Assembly (NCBI GenBank): GCA_907163375.1
Contig: CAJQUW010008675.1
Span: 1-64,000, forward strand
Length of the DNA stretch: 64,000 bases
Reading direction: 5' to 3'
From: Prostheceraeus crozeri
Taxonomy: Eukaryota; Platyhelminthes; Polycladida; Euryleptidae
The notes under the pieces are model-generated. The model did not search any database. It was not told where the DNA came from and saw only the letters and a list, made by a program, of their open reading frames with translations. Made by a program: the position numbers and the translations under genes. How positions within the stretch are numbered: the first letter of the stretch is position 1; each line of letters begins with the position of its first letter. Shown here piece by piece: positions 25,801 to 39,036 of the stretch.

Positions 25801-27380
25801 CCTCATTTTTAGTTAAGGGACGAAAAGCCAAGTACGCATAACAATACATTGAACCCAGCTTGGTGTGGCAGCCAGGAATGAAAATTGTACTTTCTTTCTA
25901 TTTTTCGGTGCCAAATGTCCCTTAGACTGATACATTTTACAGAAATTGCACTCAACAATTTTGCTTATACAAAAAAATTTGTCAATATTTAATGAATGGT
26001 CCCACCCCCCTGTTTAGCAATTGCAATTTAATTAAACTTACTTACTGAAGGATTACAAAATGGTTTTATAAAGTCACAAAAGAATAATAATCCTCCATAG
26101 ATACTGAATTTCCTCATAATTAATACTTAGGAGTGCAAGCAAGTGTTTTATAAGATCATTTGTAAAACCATAATATACCGTACTTCAGCCAGCTTGCATA
26201 TCTAGCACTTGATTGCTATGCGATATTCGCATTCTGACACTTTATTTGTTTATTTTTAATCTTATTAGCAAACGTGTTGATGCTATTATCTCGCTTCTCT
26301 TACACACATGCTTCTTAGTCATCAAATGAAATAAAAATCCTGCATGTTTCTGACATCTTTTTGTCTGTCACCGACACCTGATTTTACATAAGCAGCTTGT
26401 ATTTTTGCCCTATTCTTCAGTATTTTCTTGACTGGCTATTGTCTTTGAAGCAGATTGAAAATCCCAGGTAAATATATTTTCGAAAAACCACCATTTGTAA
26501 TCGTTAAACCTATTGGATTTTCGCAAGCTTTATACGAGCCGCTGATCTGCTTAGTCATAATCATGAAAAGTGAATTTTGTGTGTCTGGAGTACAAACTGA
26601 AACATTGCATTCATAGGGAAATCGCTCACATGCTTGCGAATTCCTGTCTTCCTTCTAACTTGAAAATACTGTTCCACGACAATTCGATCGTCATATTCGT
26701 GATCGTGATATGCCAAGATGACTTGGGCTGAATTTTCGTATCACCGAAAATTTGCATGCAATCAACCCTCGCCTAAAACATTTTCATTGGTACATGCATG
26801 CATGAGATTTCCATTTGTATCTGTTGCATCAATAGATCTGTGATTGTATTCATTTTGCAAACTTCTTTCACATGAACTTTCAGTGAGCGTCAGTTGCTTC
26901 ATGTCACTTCATGTATTCAATTATACAACACTTAATGTCATGTCTCTTGCGATAACAGTAATACAAGGAGTGGTTAGAGGGTTCTTATTTCTTTAGTGGG
27001 TTGTTTGTAAAGCAAAAGATGAAATATTTAAATGAATATAATGAGACGCTATTTGTCTGCAATAAATCTCAATGCGAAACCCGTCTATTGCCTGAATAAA
27101 GATAGTAGTATGCATTTGTCATAAGGGACAACTGGAATATGGCATTGAAAAATGTTTTAGTGAGGTGAGCAGGAGTAGCCTCATTCTAAAAGGCGCCATG
27201 CTTTAGGATTATTTTATTGTGTTACGAATATGTGGTCTTGCTTTAGGAGGTGATTGTCCAGCTCGCTTTTGGTGATTGGTTTTACAGCTGGAGGCGACTC
27301 ACCGCGAGTATGGCTTGTGCGCTACATACCCTTCGATTGAATCTTAAAGCAATAACAACAAAACACACAAGCCTCATTGG
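22871..27380. other. No gene recognised
   Basis: A long AT-rich stretch. ORFs such as 25331-25534 are short and unassigned. At 23320-23345 there is a self-complementary CATGTGTTTGTGTTAACAC segment. At 22966-22992 the string AGAGACGACCTGTCTAATTC recurs inverted at 27648-27668, hinting at a shared unknown repeat. Confidence 0.4.
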
Positions 27381-27479
27381 GCACCTACATCATAATTCGC
27401 AATGCATCATTGTCTTTTTCACTTGTCGATGGTCTTTGAGGTCATAGAATGACCGAGATGAGTTTCATGAATATAGCAT

Positions 27480-30180
27480 TATTGACCCTCGGCATCTTAG
27501 AAAGGCATATGATGTATGTGCGTATTCAAATATATCACTGGATTTTTCAGGGACAGTAATATCAGACATAGGCGAGGCTGCATAGCCTCCTATGTAATGC
27601 TATCAAATGTAGCCTCTTGAGAAATGGCATCAATATTGCAATCACAGAATTAGACAGGTCGTCTCTTCTCTGTTTGGCTAGAAAGGAAACATTGGAACAT
27701 GTAACGTAAATGAAATGGCACAATCTACTGACATAATACCATAGCAATCGAACGATGACCAGCAAGTTCAACATTAAACACGCCAAATTGTGCGAAGTTT
27801 CAGTGACTGTTATCAACCGGATCACATAGCAAAGAGACACAGACGATGTCAAGTTCTGCAGAGAAGTTTGTGAACGTTTTTTTCGTGTGCCTGCTAACTT
27901 TTTAAAAAATGATCGCAGGGCCTAACATTATCGAGAAAACTTTTGCGCAATGATCTGAATTCTTCGAATCTGAAGGAATCGTGGCGATCGGAGCATTTTG
28001 AAGGAATTCAGACCAATCCGCAAGCGACGCACGACTATTTTTCCTATCTCTGTAAGGTACTAAAAATTTCTTTTTGCCCACTTATTAAGTTCCTGCATGT
28101 GCCATTTGTTTAAATCAGTTTGCACTTCTAGCAAAGTGATGCGATTAAACAATATAATTCTGTGATTGCAATTATTGATCACTGATAGTCACAGACAGTG
28201 GAGAGATGAAGAAATCTTTGATTGACTTTTATTAAAGTTTCAAAAAAGTCTCGTACAGAATTTCTTACTCGTTTTCTAAAGCGATTTTTCATAGGATTCT
28301 AGCATAGTTTGACGTTTCTCTTGGGTACAATTGTATCAAATCCCCAGACACTTTCCCTCTTCACTCGAATTTTCAAAAAATGTATGATTCCCCCGTCTGG
28401 TGGTCCTAATTAATAATACGGTACTCTTTTTCTAAGCTCGGTCTGACTTACAGAATCCAGAGCTTACAGAATCAAAAATTTAAACATATTTCTGCGATAG
28501 AGAGCGATTTGCTTTATCTGGGGGTGCAGAAACACGGTAAAGAAAGATAAGAAATGAGGTCAGCAGAGTGTAGCAGAAAATCTTACCTTTCAACTAAGGA
28601 TTGCAAGTTTGCACACTTCAAATTTGGCATCAAATTTGCAAATTTGTAATTTTTAAGGCTTTTAACGATGCACTATGACACTATGTAGTCTACCATTCAG
28701 CTGATCAAGGAAATTTATGAACCGCAATATAATGCAAGTCCCTACAAGTCTTCAAGGAAAAATTGCGATCCCCTATGGGGCTTTCTTGACTGAAAGTTCA
28801 ATTTTTTAATGCATTTTCCATTAGTATCTTTTGCCCGAATATCCATTAGATTTTCTTTACAGTGACAGGGCTAGTATAGCATTTGACATCAATGGTAAAC
28901 TATGCATTGACGTGTGTCTGGGTGCATTGGTCGTACTTGCCATGTTTACATGCAAATACAATGATATCGATCGTGGTTTTTAGAGCTGCAAAATTGATAC
29001 ATAGCCTTAAAAATACAAATTGAAAGTTTGCAAACTGAAAAAGCCCAAAAAGTACTGATTTTCCTTATAACTCCTGCTACTTCATTTCCTCACTCTTTCT
29101 TTACCGTTTCTTCTGCAACCACTACATAATGCAGATCGCCAGCGATCCGCAGGGCAATATTACAAATTTTGATGCTGTAAGATATCTACAAGGAGCGATC
29201 TTAGAGAAAGATACCCCTATTATTATTTAGGACCCTCCAAGACAGGGAAGCAAGACAGTTTTGAAAATTCGTGTGACTGAGAAAAGTGTCGGGGATGTGC
29301 TACAATTGCACTATAGAGAAAACGTGGAAACTATTGTTAAATTATGAAAAATACGCTTAGAAAAGTAATCAATTTTGTACGAGGGGGGTTTCTTTGTGAA
29401 CAGCGTACAATGCACTATTCAAGCATCATAGCAATTCTTTCAAGGTTGCCTGGCGTAAATCGGAAATCTGCAATTTATGTCGGCCAATTTCAATGCATTT
29501 TCAATGAAGCTACAACTTCCATTCATGACTTCCGTTTTCGTATATCTATCTTAAACATCATCATTCCAATGCTATTACCCGTTCATCGATGGACAACATC
29601 ACAAGTGTATTTTTGTCTAGTTCATGCATGAATAGAAATTGCAACTATATGTCACCGGGCACAAATTCGGAGATATCCTCGTGCGCTACGTGCCCTCGAA
29701 TATCTTCCAGTTTATGCCCTCGACAGAAAGCTATATAATTCCTATATTATATGCCCGCAAATTTCACATAGAATTCTCACCATACCAGATAGCCATGAAC
29801 CTTCGCCCGTCACTCCAGCTTTAGAATCGATAAATGAATGAATTGGTAAATGGATGTTTGAAATCACTTTTTATATAGAAATCTGAATTTCAAATCCTCA
29901 CATTTGAAGACTCACATTTGAACATTCATAGACTTTCAAACTTTTCATGAATTATCATCCATTGATACAGCGACTTTCATAGACTTTAATAAAAGTCTAT
30001 CAATAATTGCAATATTAATGCACTTCTCAAGAGTTACACACAATAGCATTGCATAGTAGGCTAACCAGCCTCGTCATGCGGATGTTGGTGATAGAGAAAT
30101 CCTGGTCTGAAGATGGAAATTTCTAATGCGTGTGTTGTTAACTCATCACTTACAGCCATCATTGTGCTCATACAAATGCC
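27480..30180. repeat. Large imperfect palindrome (foldback region)
   Basis: Left segments 27520-27650 and 28150-28680 are inverted relatives of right segments 29950-30110 and 28990-29395. Visible pairs include GGCGAGGCTGCATAGCC with its complement near 30060-30075. CTCGTACAGAATTTCTTAC (28250) pairs with 29370-29390, and CCCCCGTCTGGTGGTCC (28390) pairs with 29225-29245. CGGTAAAGAAAG (28536) pairs with 29098-29110. Both arms are interrupted by unique inserts (27650-28150 left, 29395-29950 right). No transposase is recognised. The 99-codon minus-strand ORF at 30061-30360 overlaps the right end and is unassigned. Confidence 0.6.
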
Positions 30181-30379
30181 ATGCACTAGATCGAGATCTT
30201 TCCTAATGCTTGGACAAGAAAACCAGTCTGAATTGAGACATACCAATACATGGTATTCAATTCCAAGATGGAAATTTCGTCCTGGTGCTCTACTTACTCC
30301 AATAATAGAATAACAATGTTTTTGGCCATGACAGGTACCTTTAATGAAAAAGTCGGACACATCAATTGCGCGTTAGCAC

Positions 30380-31290
30380 AAAGGAAGTGGAAGTTGTCCT
30401 TTATATAAAGGAGCTGTTTCTTGTTATGGCCGGATTGCATCAGACGCAATGAATCTTCAAGTCAGGACAAGAAAGCGAGAATTAGCAGCTCTTCATCTTT
30501 TGTTGAGCATTGTGGACGTCTTTTGTACCCGAAACACTTTATTCTCAGTGCAATTGTCGAAATTCAACAATGATCCCGTAGAGATGTGACACTAATTTAT
30601 ACCTGTTGTAGATACTCAGAATTTTTTCATTAGATGAAAGGTAATTTATTTCTCTACAAACTAAGAGCGCCTGACAATGCAATAGCTGTGTCATTTCCTA
30701 TAAATCCTAAAATCCTGTGTTTCGAATCCGCTGTGCAAATGTGTTCTTTGAATCAACTTAAGCGATGAAGTTTCAGAAAGGCAATCTTAGAAATTGATGG
30801 CAGCATCGAATCTTCTGAAATAAAAGAGGAACTTCTGAATAGAAGACTTAACCATAGAAATCCGACTTCCCCTTCGCGACTGAGATTAGAATGGACAGCG
30901 CCGATTGTTAGATCTTTAACCATATCAGGAACGGGAGATTTTAGTACTATATATGCATATCACATATACATACATGCACATGTACTCATTTTGGGAGATA
31001 AGATGAATGTGTATGTTAACAATCTTGGATTGCACATGCGTAGATTTTATGTAAAATGAATACAGAAACATTAATATCAATAACCAATTTACTGTAAATA
31101 AAACAATATTTTTATCGAATGCTTCTATATAATGGCAATAATCGTGAACTTGTGATAAAGTGCACTAAAACTTTTGGGTTCGTATTACGTCCGATCGGTA
31201 ACACGGTTAACCGCCATTGAATGCTGCCGGTTGTCAGAAAAACAAATGTTCACAACGTTCATAAAAAAACCGTTTTAGTTCTCTAGCCTT
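30380..31290. other. No gene recognised
   Basis: AT-rich spacer between the palindrome and the LINE remnants. Confidence 0.4.
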
Positions 31291-31299
31291 ATGAGTGTG

Positions 31300-31920
31300 G
31301 GATTTCTGTGGGTTTTACCACATTTATCCCTCCGTCCACTACCATCATCTCACCTATATCTGCCCACTGCAGGGCGGAAGTTGCGTCAGTATGGCACTAT
31401 CCACCACCTTCTGTCCTCCGGATAATTGTGGCCAATTAATTGTGTCCGCAGAACACTCAATTTCTTTCATTCCACTTTCTTGGGCGGGCTTCCCTACTTC
31501 GTTTTCTTCCCCATGGTTTCCATGTGGCTGATCTCGGGGTCCATCTACTGTTCATCCATCTGGCGATCTGTCCTGCCCACTCGCCACTTTCTTGCCTTCA
31601 CCATTTGTATGCGTCTCCCCCTGGCCTTTGTCCATTCCTGGCACCTATTTTGTTCGTCCTCCTGTCAGTGAATGTTATCTCAAAAGTCCTCTCTCCCATC
31701 ATTATTTGTTAGCTCTGAACTTCGTTCCGCTAGCTGTGTCCGTTGTCCCAAGTTTCGGCGGCGTAGATTAATGTTGGTATTACACATGACTCGAGTACCT
31801 TCCGCTTTATGTGATAGGCCAGACTGCTGGTGAAAATGTATCGATGTTTGTTGAAAGCTTCACACGCTATTCCTAACCTCCTCGATGCTTCCTTCTCTTG
31901 ATTCATTGAGGCTGAATCGC
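31300..31920 (-). pseudogene. RTE-like LINE, 3' end only
   Basis: Read from 31860 downward on the minus strand: YIFTSSLAYHIKRKVLESC, then VIPTLIYAAETWD near 31780-31740. About 60 codons later comes WTPRSATW-like sequence with RSRGRPP-like residues in an adjoining frame near 31500. VIPTL-Y-AETW is the typical end of the RT region and GRP-P-W the typical C-terminus of RTE-clade LINEs. The sequence then reads ALQWADIGEMM with a TGATGA-like tail at about 31370-31340, a usual RTE 3' end. The palm domain is missing, so this is a 5'-truncated copy, as expected from abortive target-primed reverse transcription. GC is higher than the flanks. Confidence 0.65.
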
Positions 31921-32029
31921 TGTCCGAGATATATAATAATAATAAGTGTATATTTTGTGAAAATGAAAATCAAAGAAAAAGTCAAGCTGCACATAAAGCA
32001 GTTAAGATGGTTGAAGGTCGCAAAGCTCC

Positions 32030-34800
32030 CGAGTTAAGAAGTGAAGTATAAATGGAAGAATGTCTTTCTTCTCTTGGAAGTCCGGTGTAAGTTGACTGTA
32101 TACTGGCTTCTAAATTTTCTTGGGATGCGAGAGTGTAAACAGTGCTGCTTCATTTTCGATATCTTGAGGAACAGAGATTTGCTTAGGGTATTTCGACGTG
32201 CAGAAATTTCATTTTTGTGACAATTGCAAGTTCTTTCGTTGCACGACCATAGTAATAGTTCAAATATCATTCGAGTCTCGGTTATCCAATCTCTTGAAGT
32301 TGCTTTGAGAGGCTTTTAATTGATTCCCACGAAGACGGGACAGGCGTATTCAATGATAATATCTTACAAGGTATAGATCCGATGCAGTTCTCTTCCTTTG
32401 TATAACAATCTCTAAGGCGACCAAAATTGAAACCGCTGATTGACTTTGGTACGATCATCTTTGTGTGGACTTCCAATCCAATTTGCTATCAAGAACAACC
32501 CCAGTAAGCAAATGTTCGTGTACTTGTGGCAAGCGGTGTTTGAATGGGGGCGTGTGTTCGGTTTAGTGAACAGAAGTAAACTCGATTTGTTTCATGTCAC
32601 ATGATGAGCTGGTTGACGTTGCATCCAAATTAATATTTTCAATTTCTGTCTGAATGCTCTCTCCTCTTGAATCTCCAATGCAACTTGTTCGAGCCGAAGG
32701 GAATTATTAGTTCACGTCATCAGCATATTTGACGTGCAGACGCCAGTCGTTTTAGAGGCAAAATCGCCAATAAGGCAAAAAACAGGAGGGAGCGAGTACG
32801 GAACCTTGGGGCAACATCCTGCGTCATATGATTAAACTTCTGATAGTTCAGATCCAATTCTTATGCGGACCGTGCGCCCTTCAAGATAGTTATGGATCCA
32901 GGTTAGTAATCCATTCGAAAATTTATTTGTTCTAACCGCTTATGACATGGTCGAGATTTATTACGAAGATCGAATGCACGAGACAGGTCAAAGCTGGAGG
33001 AGAGCAGTGCTCCAAAATTCGTCTTAATTCGTCTATCATCGGGCTTACTTATCCACAAACGGCTACCAAAAGCGTTGTCGTCCGAATGTTGGCGGCAAAA
33101 TCCATTTTGTCCAATTCCATAAGTCTTTTATAAATTAATGTCGCCCATATTTTCAATACAACTTCTTCCGAAAACTTTTGCAGGAACGAGAAGGAGGATG
33201 GGTGATGTTTCGCATTTTTACCAAACATTCCGGAGGTTGGTTTTCGGAACACAGGTGATTTATAGCCATGTTTCCCCCACTATAGAGGAACATTTTTCTT
33301 GATGGACTTGTTGAATATCGTGTGATAGTGCTTTGCTAATAAATCTGCCATCTCCCTTGTAAATCCTTGTTTGAATACCGTCAGATCCTGTAGATTCTTT
33401 ACGACACACGTTTTGAGAGAATATCAAACACTCTTGTTCTTCTACATGAAATGCCAAGTCAAATCGATGCTCGGTGAGTCCGACTCCTTATATTGATAAC
33501 GGGTTTCGTGGACGTAGCAAGAAGTCATCAGGGAGAGCTTTAATTAAATCCGTATAGCGACCCAAATTTCCATTAGTCAGTTGAGCAATCCCGTTTTTAA
33601 TTCTTTGGCTTCACTTCCGCTTTGACCAAGGCCCATAGACCTCTTTGTTGAACTCCTTAGTGTTGTTGGCCCATATTGTCTTTGCTTTGGATATTCTTCT
33701 TAGTCTTGCGTTTCAGGAGGATGTTATAAAGCTTCCATGTTTGGTAAGGTAATGCAGCCCACCGTCATCAATGAGGCTTTTGTAAGGGGTGTCATCCATC
33801 CAGTCTTCATCAAAATTCGTAAGGGATACAATTTTTAATTGGAATTGATTCCTTATCCTTCTCCGTAAGAAGACTGTGAAAGATAAGCCCAAAGGATCAT
33901 CAACAGATAAAAGGTCATCCATGGTACTCCAGTGGGTCGACGCAATGAAGCGTGTAAGAACGAAGATTCGAATTCGGAAGTTCATACCCGCATGGTGCGT
34001 GATAACCCGATAATGGAAGTACTTTGCATTCGGTGAGCCGTTATGAGGTGTGGTCAGAGTTACCCCAGTGGGAGCGGCGTATGTCCACGTGGCTTTGAGA
34101 CGAATACATGGGATAGCGCGACAGAAATCAGTATGTATGCCAGATCCTGCTTTCCGCGAGGTGCTGACACTCTAGATCAGGTTGAGAGAGAGCCCTGCAC
34201 AGGTTCCAACGTTAAGTGAGGTTCATATCACCAACTATCAGTACATTATATTCGGGATTATTCGTGAGAAAATGAGTCAACAGTGTCAGTGATTCTCTTC
34301 TCAATTTCGGCCAACTGTGGACACGGAAATGAGGGGGCACTACATGCAGATAACTAGAAGCTTGAATGTAGCGACCGTCGATGACAGTGTATTCAAGTCT
34401 AATGTTTTCCAGAGCGGAGTGATACCTGCGTATTTTATACTTGAATTTACAAATACTTATCAGTACCACCAACTTTTTCCCGAATCAGGCGATCGCTGCG
34501 AACACAGAAGAGTTCCGGTATGTAACCAGGTTGAGTCTATAGAGCACTTAGCCAAGTTTCGGTTACACAAATAGGCTGGATCAGTGACGTTCGGCAAACA
34601 GTCTATGATCGTCAATTTTGTGAAAGAGTGAACGTGCTTTATGAAGTGAGTGAGGGAAGTCGATCGAACGGCGTTAAAAACGAGTCTAGTGAAAATTCTG
34701 CCCTCGGTCTAAAATTTGGGACTGTAATGGACCTTTCCATTTCGAATTGTTACAGTTTTTCCCCCTCTCGCGTCTTCTTAACTCATGTCGGTGCAATTCC
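32030..34800 (-). pseudogene. LINE (CR1/L2/Jockey-like), endonuclease and reverse transcriptase, broken
   Basis: The second ORF of a non-LTR retrotransposon, which nicks DNA with an APE-type endonuclease and copies its RNA in place. Minus-strand landmarks fall in the right order. LCVTETWLS lies at about 34573-34547, with a GGTDKY stretch after it, and the NVLIVGDMNL catalytic motif at 34240-34212. ESTGSDGIQTRIYK (the RT entry motif) is at about 33405-33360. KYADDVN, with the two catalytic aspartates, is at about 32735-32712. A thumb-like LDSKLDW stretch follows near 32490-32460. Six or more frameshifts separate these blocks. The spacing is near normal for a 900-residue ORF2, so the copy is nearly full length but dead. 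Confidence 0.75.
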
Positions 34801-36010
34801 CACCTCCGTGGTCTAACGCTCCAGCTTTGTTTCTATCAGGATTGATGTAAACCTTCCTGAATTCCGCTTTGTGTGACTCTCTTAGTTTTCTTGAATTTTC
34901 AGTATCAGAGTTCCTGTTTTCCAGCTCCTGTACCATTTTGAAGCGGAGAAGTCGGGAGACGAGCCTGTCAGGGAATGGTTTCCAATGCTGCTTAGTTTTG
35001 TTACGGGTACAAATTCGCAGTCCATCTCTTTCAGACTGATCGTATAGAATCGCCTGTCATCTGCTTTCCTTACATCTATTTTCCCTTCTGGCTGGTTCTG
35101 GGTTTACTCTCACAGAAGGACAAAGTACTTTCGCCGACGGGTTCTTGATGAACTCGTCCGAAAATGCTATCTCGCTGAGTATACCTTGAAATCATCTCGC
35201 TGTGCTGCAGTATTACGGTAATCTTCCTGTAACCTGGTGTAGTTTATTGGAAAGATTTTTATTTCATTAAGAAGTGTTGTTAATAGCATTTCCACCTTGT
35301 TGTGAACAAGCAGAGCTATGTCAGCAGCATTTGTTGGTGATCTCGAAAACACTGTCCTTTGCTTATTTGTTATTTGCGTTTGATGACATTCTTCGTACTC
35401 ATCGAACTCAATGTTGATTTAGACATATCGAACTGATAATCCTCTTGACAAAGCTACCCAAACCAGTTGACAAAGTTTTAACACAATTTTGATGACGTAC
35501 TTTGGCGTCACAAATAAGTGAGTGGCGATCGCTATTTCAAAATCCGGCGGCCAGAGGGTTTTCTTCACACGAGCGTCGATAACAGACTGATTGAACAACA
35601 TTTTGACAGGCCAACCGTCAACATTCAATGAGGCAACACGCAAGGTGTCGAGCACAGATAACGGAGACAAAGTATACGACGAGATAGCTATGATCAAGAG
35701 ACAACTGAGCGGAGCCAAAAATAGAATTTTAGCTTTGTAGAGGCGATAAGAGACACAAGTGGAAAGCCAACGACGTTGCACTGCCACAGATCACCATCAC
35801 TAAATCCAAAGTGAGCAAATCTCAGCAAACACAAAAAATCCAAAAAAGCGACGATCCCAGGCAGTCCAACCCATGGAGTCCGAGACACAGACCGGCTAAC
35901 GACGACAAAACACGAACGACCCAATACAAATGTCAAACCCAGCGACGACCAACAAGCCCACCGCACGAAAGCGAAGAACAAAGACCAAGACCGAGACAGT
36001 CATATATGTA
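34801..36010 (-). pseudogene. Probable ORF1 and 5' region of the LINE
   Basis: This lies directly upstream (minus sense) of the endonuclease. Around 35340-35220 one frame reads DIALLVHNKVEMLLTTLLNE followed by LQEDYRN, helical and leucine-rich like the coiled coil of LINE ORF1 proteins. Farther upstream (35981-35419) long minus-strand ORFs carry hydrophobic stretches and no known domain. GC is raised throughout as in ORF2. The ORF1 assignment is by position and composition. Confidence 0.4.
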
Positions 36011-38990
36011 GTCCCGGTTTCCTCGAGCTCTTAACCCATGTAGTTTATTTGTTCGACCGTCTACACACAGTTGGTAAACAGGCACTTTGTTTGTGTTTTA
36101 CTACTACCCATAAAAATAATAATTAGCATAACATTATTTCTGAAACAATCAGTCAACCATTTTCATTTTCAAAATCAAGACATCCGACAATTCAACAAAA
36201 GACAGGCGAAGCAATATTTCAAGGATCCGCAGGATTCTACCGCACAGTTGCTCGCCATTCTGCTACATGTCAATTCAAATGGAAACGTGTGAGAAGTGGA
36301 TTACAGTTGATTGAGGAGCTTCAAGCTCATCCAGGCCTGGCAACAGCTTCGGTACAACTTGATCACTGTTTTCAATAGTTTTGAATAGTCCAACTTGTAA
36401 TATTCTCGCACTAGATTGTGCTTCAGAAATTTCCGTGCCAGCACCGCACTGGGTGTAATCCATTGACCCTATACACATTGCATGCACGTAGACTGCAATG
36501 TGACACTAATGACTTTGAAGCTTTATTCATTCAATATGCACTCAGATAGATGCAGATACCACTCTATATCTGTCATTTCGGCGTAAAGGGTCTTAAACCA
36601 AACTCAGTAAAGCTTCGATGTGCACTATTATGCAGGGGGTTTCATGTGCACTTAAAAATGTTTACATGTATAAAATACTTGGTTTGTAGGATCTCTAATC
36701 CATACTTGCTTCTGAATATGCCAACTAAAAATAGCATATAAGCTAGATAAAAGTATTATAGTTCAAATTTGTAGGATCAAAATGGCCAAATGCTACCATG
36801 TCTGTTCTGAGAAATCGTCATGCTGAATTCAGTCAGCTCAGGACAGTATCCGTGGGTGTATATGCTAGTTTATATCCACGTATATATCCACGTGAACAAG
36901 CCTATTCATAGTAAGAAGTGAGACCTAGAAGAGAGAATTTCGATTGCCGAAATCTTCATGTTTTATTAATTCAAAATGTCCAGAGAGATGTTCGTTTATA
37001 ACACTGATAGTAATGGAAGTAATTCAACGGTCCTAAATTAGAGTTGGTTGCATTGCTAGTATTCATGTAGTCTAAGCTTGCTATTCGTAGTTTTGCATGG
37101 ACATATTTATTTACAAACTGTTGTGCGGATAGCCTATAGTTGTAAAATCCACAAAATCACAAATTTAGTTTTATTAAGTTTATGAGTATGAAGTTGCAGA
37201 ATAGTTTCGATTTTTTTACTGTGGATTCGCTGCGGAAACAGTGCAGACGCGAATCAGAAATTCAAAATTGCTGCGGATGCGGTTGATTGATTTAGGATTT
37301 AGCGGATGCTGACACGGATGTGGAACTTAAATTAAGATTGAGTCAAAAACAAAGCGCTCATCGAGGACCGTTAAGCCCATGAGGTCCACTGAAGCCGCAC
37401 CCCGTTGTCAGGCGGAATACAAAGTCCCTTTACGGAATGTTTCATTTCTAGTTCAAAATCATTTTGTTTATGTCGATGATGGTACATGAGGCGTGAAATT
37501 CACTCATTTCGTCATGCTCGAGCATGTGCTCCGTGTCAGAAGACCGCAAAATTCTTGATTGTTTGGCTTTCGTACATGATCGCGCGTGAATGCAAATCAC
37601 AAAGTGCCGTTTAAGTACTAAGTGCAGAAAGTAAGTGTACAAAGTGGCAGGAGCTCCTGCCAAACCTCGACAATGCGATTCGGCTCGCGAAAGCTCGGAA
37701 TTGAAAATTTCTTTGAGCAAATAGACTGTACATATTTTTAGCAGCTAATCTTTTCTTGGGTAGACGACACAAACGGAAGTGAGATTCACTATGAAATTCT
37801 TCATTTGGTAAAGTTGAGCAAAATATTCATTTTTGAGCTTTCATAATCTTTGCGTGTCTATGTATGCTCAATTTGGTTCAATTTTCATAATTTTCGTCTC
37901 TTTTTATGCAAGGTATGCATGACTTTCAAAGTTACCAGTTGCATGCGAAAGTTATTTTCAATAATTCACTTTTACTCGTACTTCGGGATAACAACCTATG
38001 AATCCCACCGAAGTCAGCGAATTTCATCTAGATAAACAAGAGGATTGTGAACTCTATAAAATAAACAAAAGTGATTACATTAGAGAAGCCGGACGTCAGA
38101 ATTTATCGGTTGCAATGCGCAACAATCGCATGCCTATAATCCATTGGATCATATCCGCACCTAAAGAGCTGCCGCACTTTGACTCAATGTCAAGGTCTTT
38201 CAGGAACGAATGCCAGAAAAACGCTATAACATTGTGCGGAAAGTGTTTCAAAGCCACATATGGTGACTAAATTCATGGAGCCATGAACCATTGTGCATGC
38301 ACACACAGACAAGATTACATTTTACAGATAAAAGGTAGGCCTACTGAAGAGAAAATTACTAATATAGGTGCATGTGCGCAATGCTTGGTATTGACATCAG
38401 CGTACTTTAAAACTGTTTGTACACTGCTATCAGACCTTTTTTATGCATCAATCACACGCTTTGAATAAAACTTCAAGTCAAAATTACAAATTGCATGGTC
38501 TAGTGTTCTTATTTGAATTTGATTTACATATCGCCTAAGCATGTAGCTGAATAATCCATCACATCAGTTGAAATGAATAATGCATGTGTAAAATTAAATT
38601 GAAATGCACTGTAGGATTCACGTACTAGAACAAATTGTTCGTGCTGCAGTTCAGAACTTCAATTTTGCTTTTTATATAACAACTAAAAATTTGCTACTTT
38701 TTTTAAGAGTGGTAGGACGTGATGGCACGTAATATTGACCCCTACATTATTCATTCCACATGTGAAAATCCTCATGCTTTGTTATGGTTGAAGCTATATC
38801 TATTGATATAATTCAAAATATGCAATGAAATCACAGTTGCGTTTCAATGGTTAATTAAAGTCAACTTTCTCAATTCTTCGATATCGACTTAAAATTAGGA
38901 TTTGCGAAGGGGTTTAAAGTTTGAAAAAGGTCAGGTCAACGAGGGTCAAACTGAAAGAACAAAAAATTGCCATTTGATACTTTTTGATGA
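36011..38990. other. No gene confidently recognised
   Basis: AT-rich. The ORF at 37998-38270 (90 codons, plus strand, starting MNPTEVSEFHLDKQEDCEL) has coding-like composition but no domain I know. It could be an exon of an unknown gene or of the DUF4781 locus's 5' neighbourhood. A TATATCCACG word is repeated at 36870-36895. Confidence 0.4.
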
Positions 38991-39036
38991 AACATGAGAA
39001 ATATTTTAATTTTTCAAGTTACGATTTTCATTGTAG

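Noticed and set aside
35600..35670. LRVASLNVDG as the start of the LINE endonuclease
   Set aside because: It lies about 1 kb before the TETWL motif, far more than the normal 40-60 residues, so the true start is probably near 34.7 kb.
35811..36011. Q/P/R-rich plus-strand ORF
   Set aside because: It is antisense to the LINE 5' region, and its low-complexity content follows from that GC-rich sequence.
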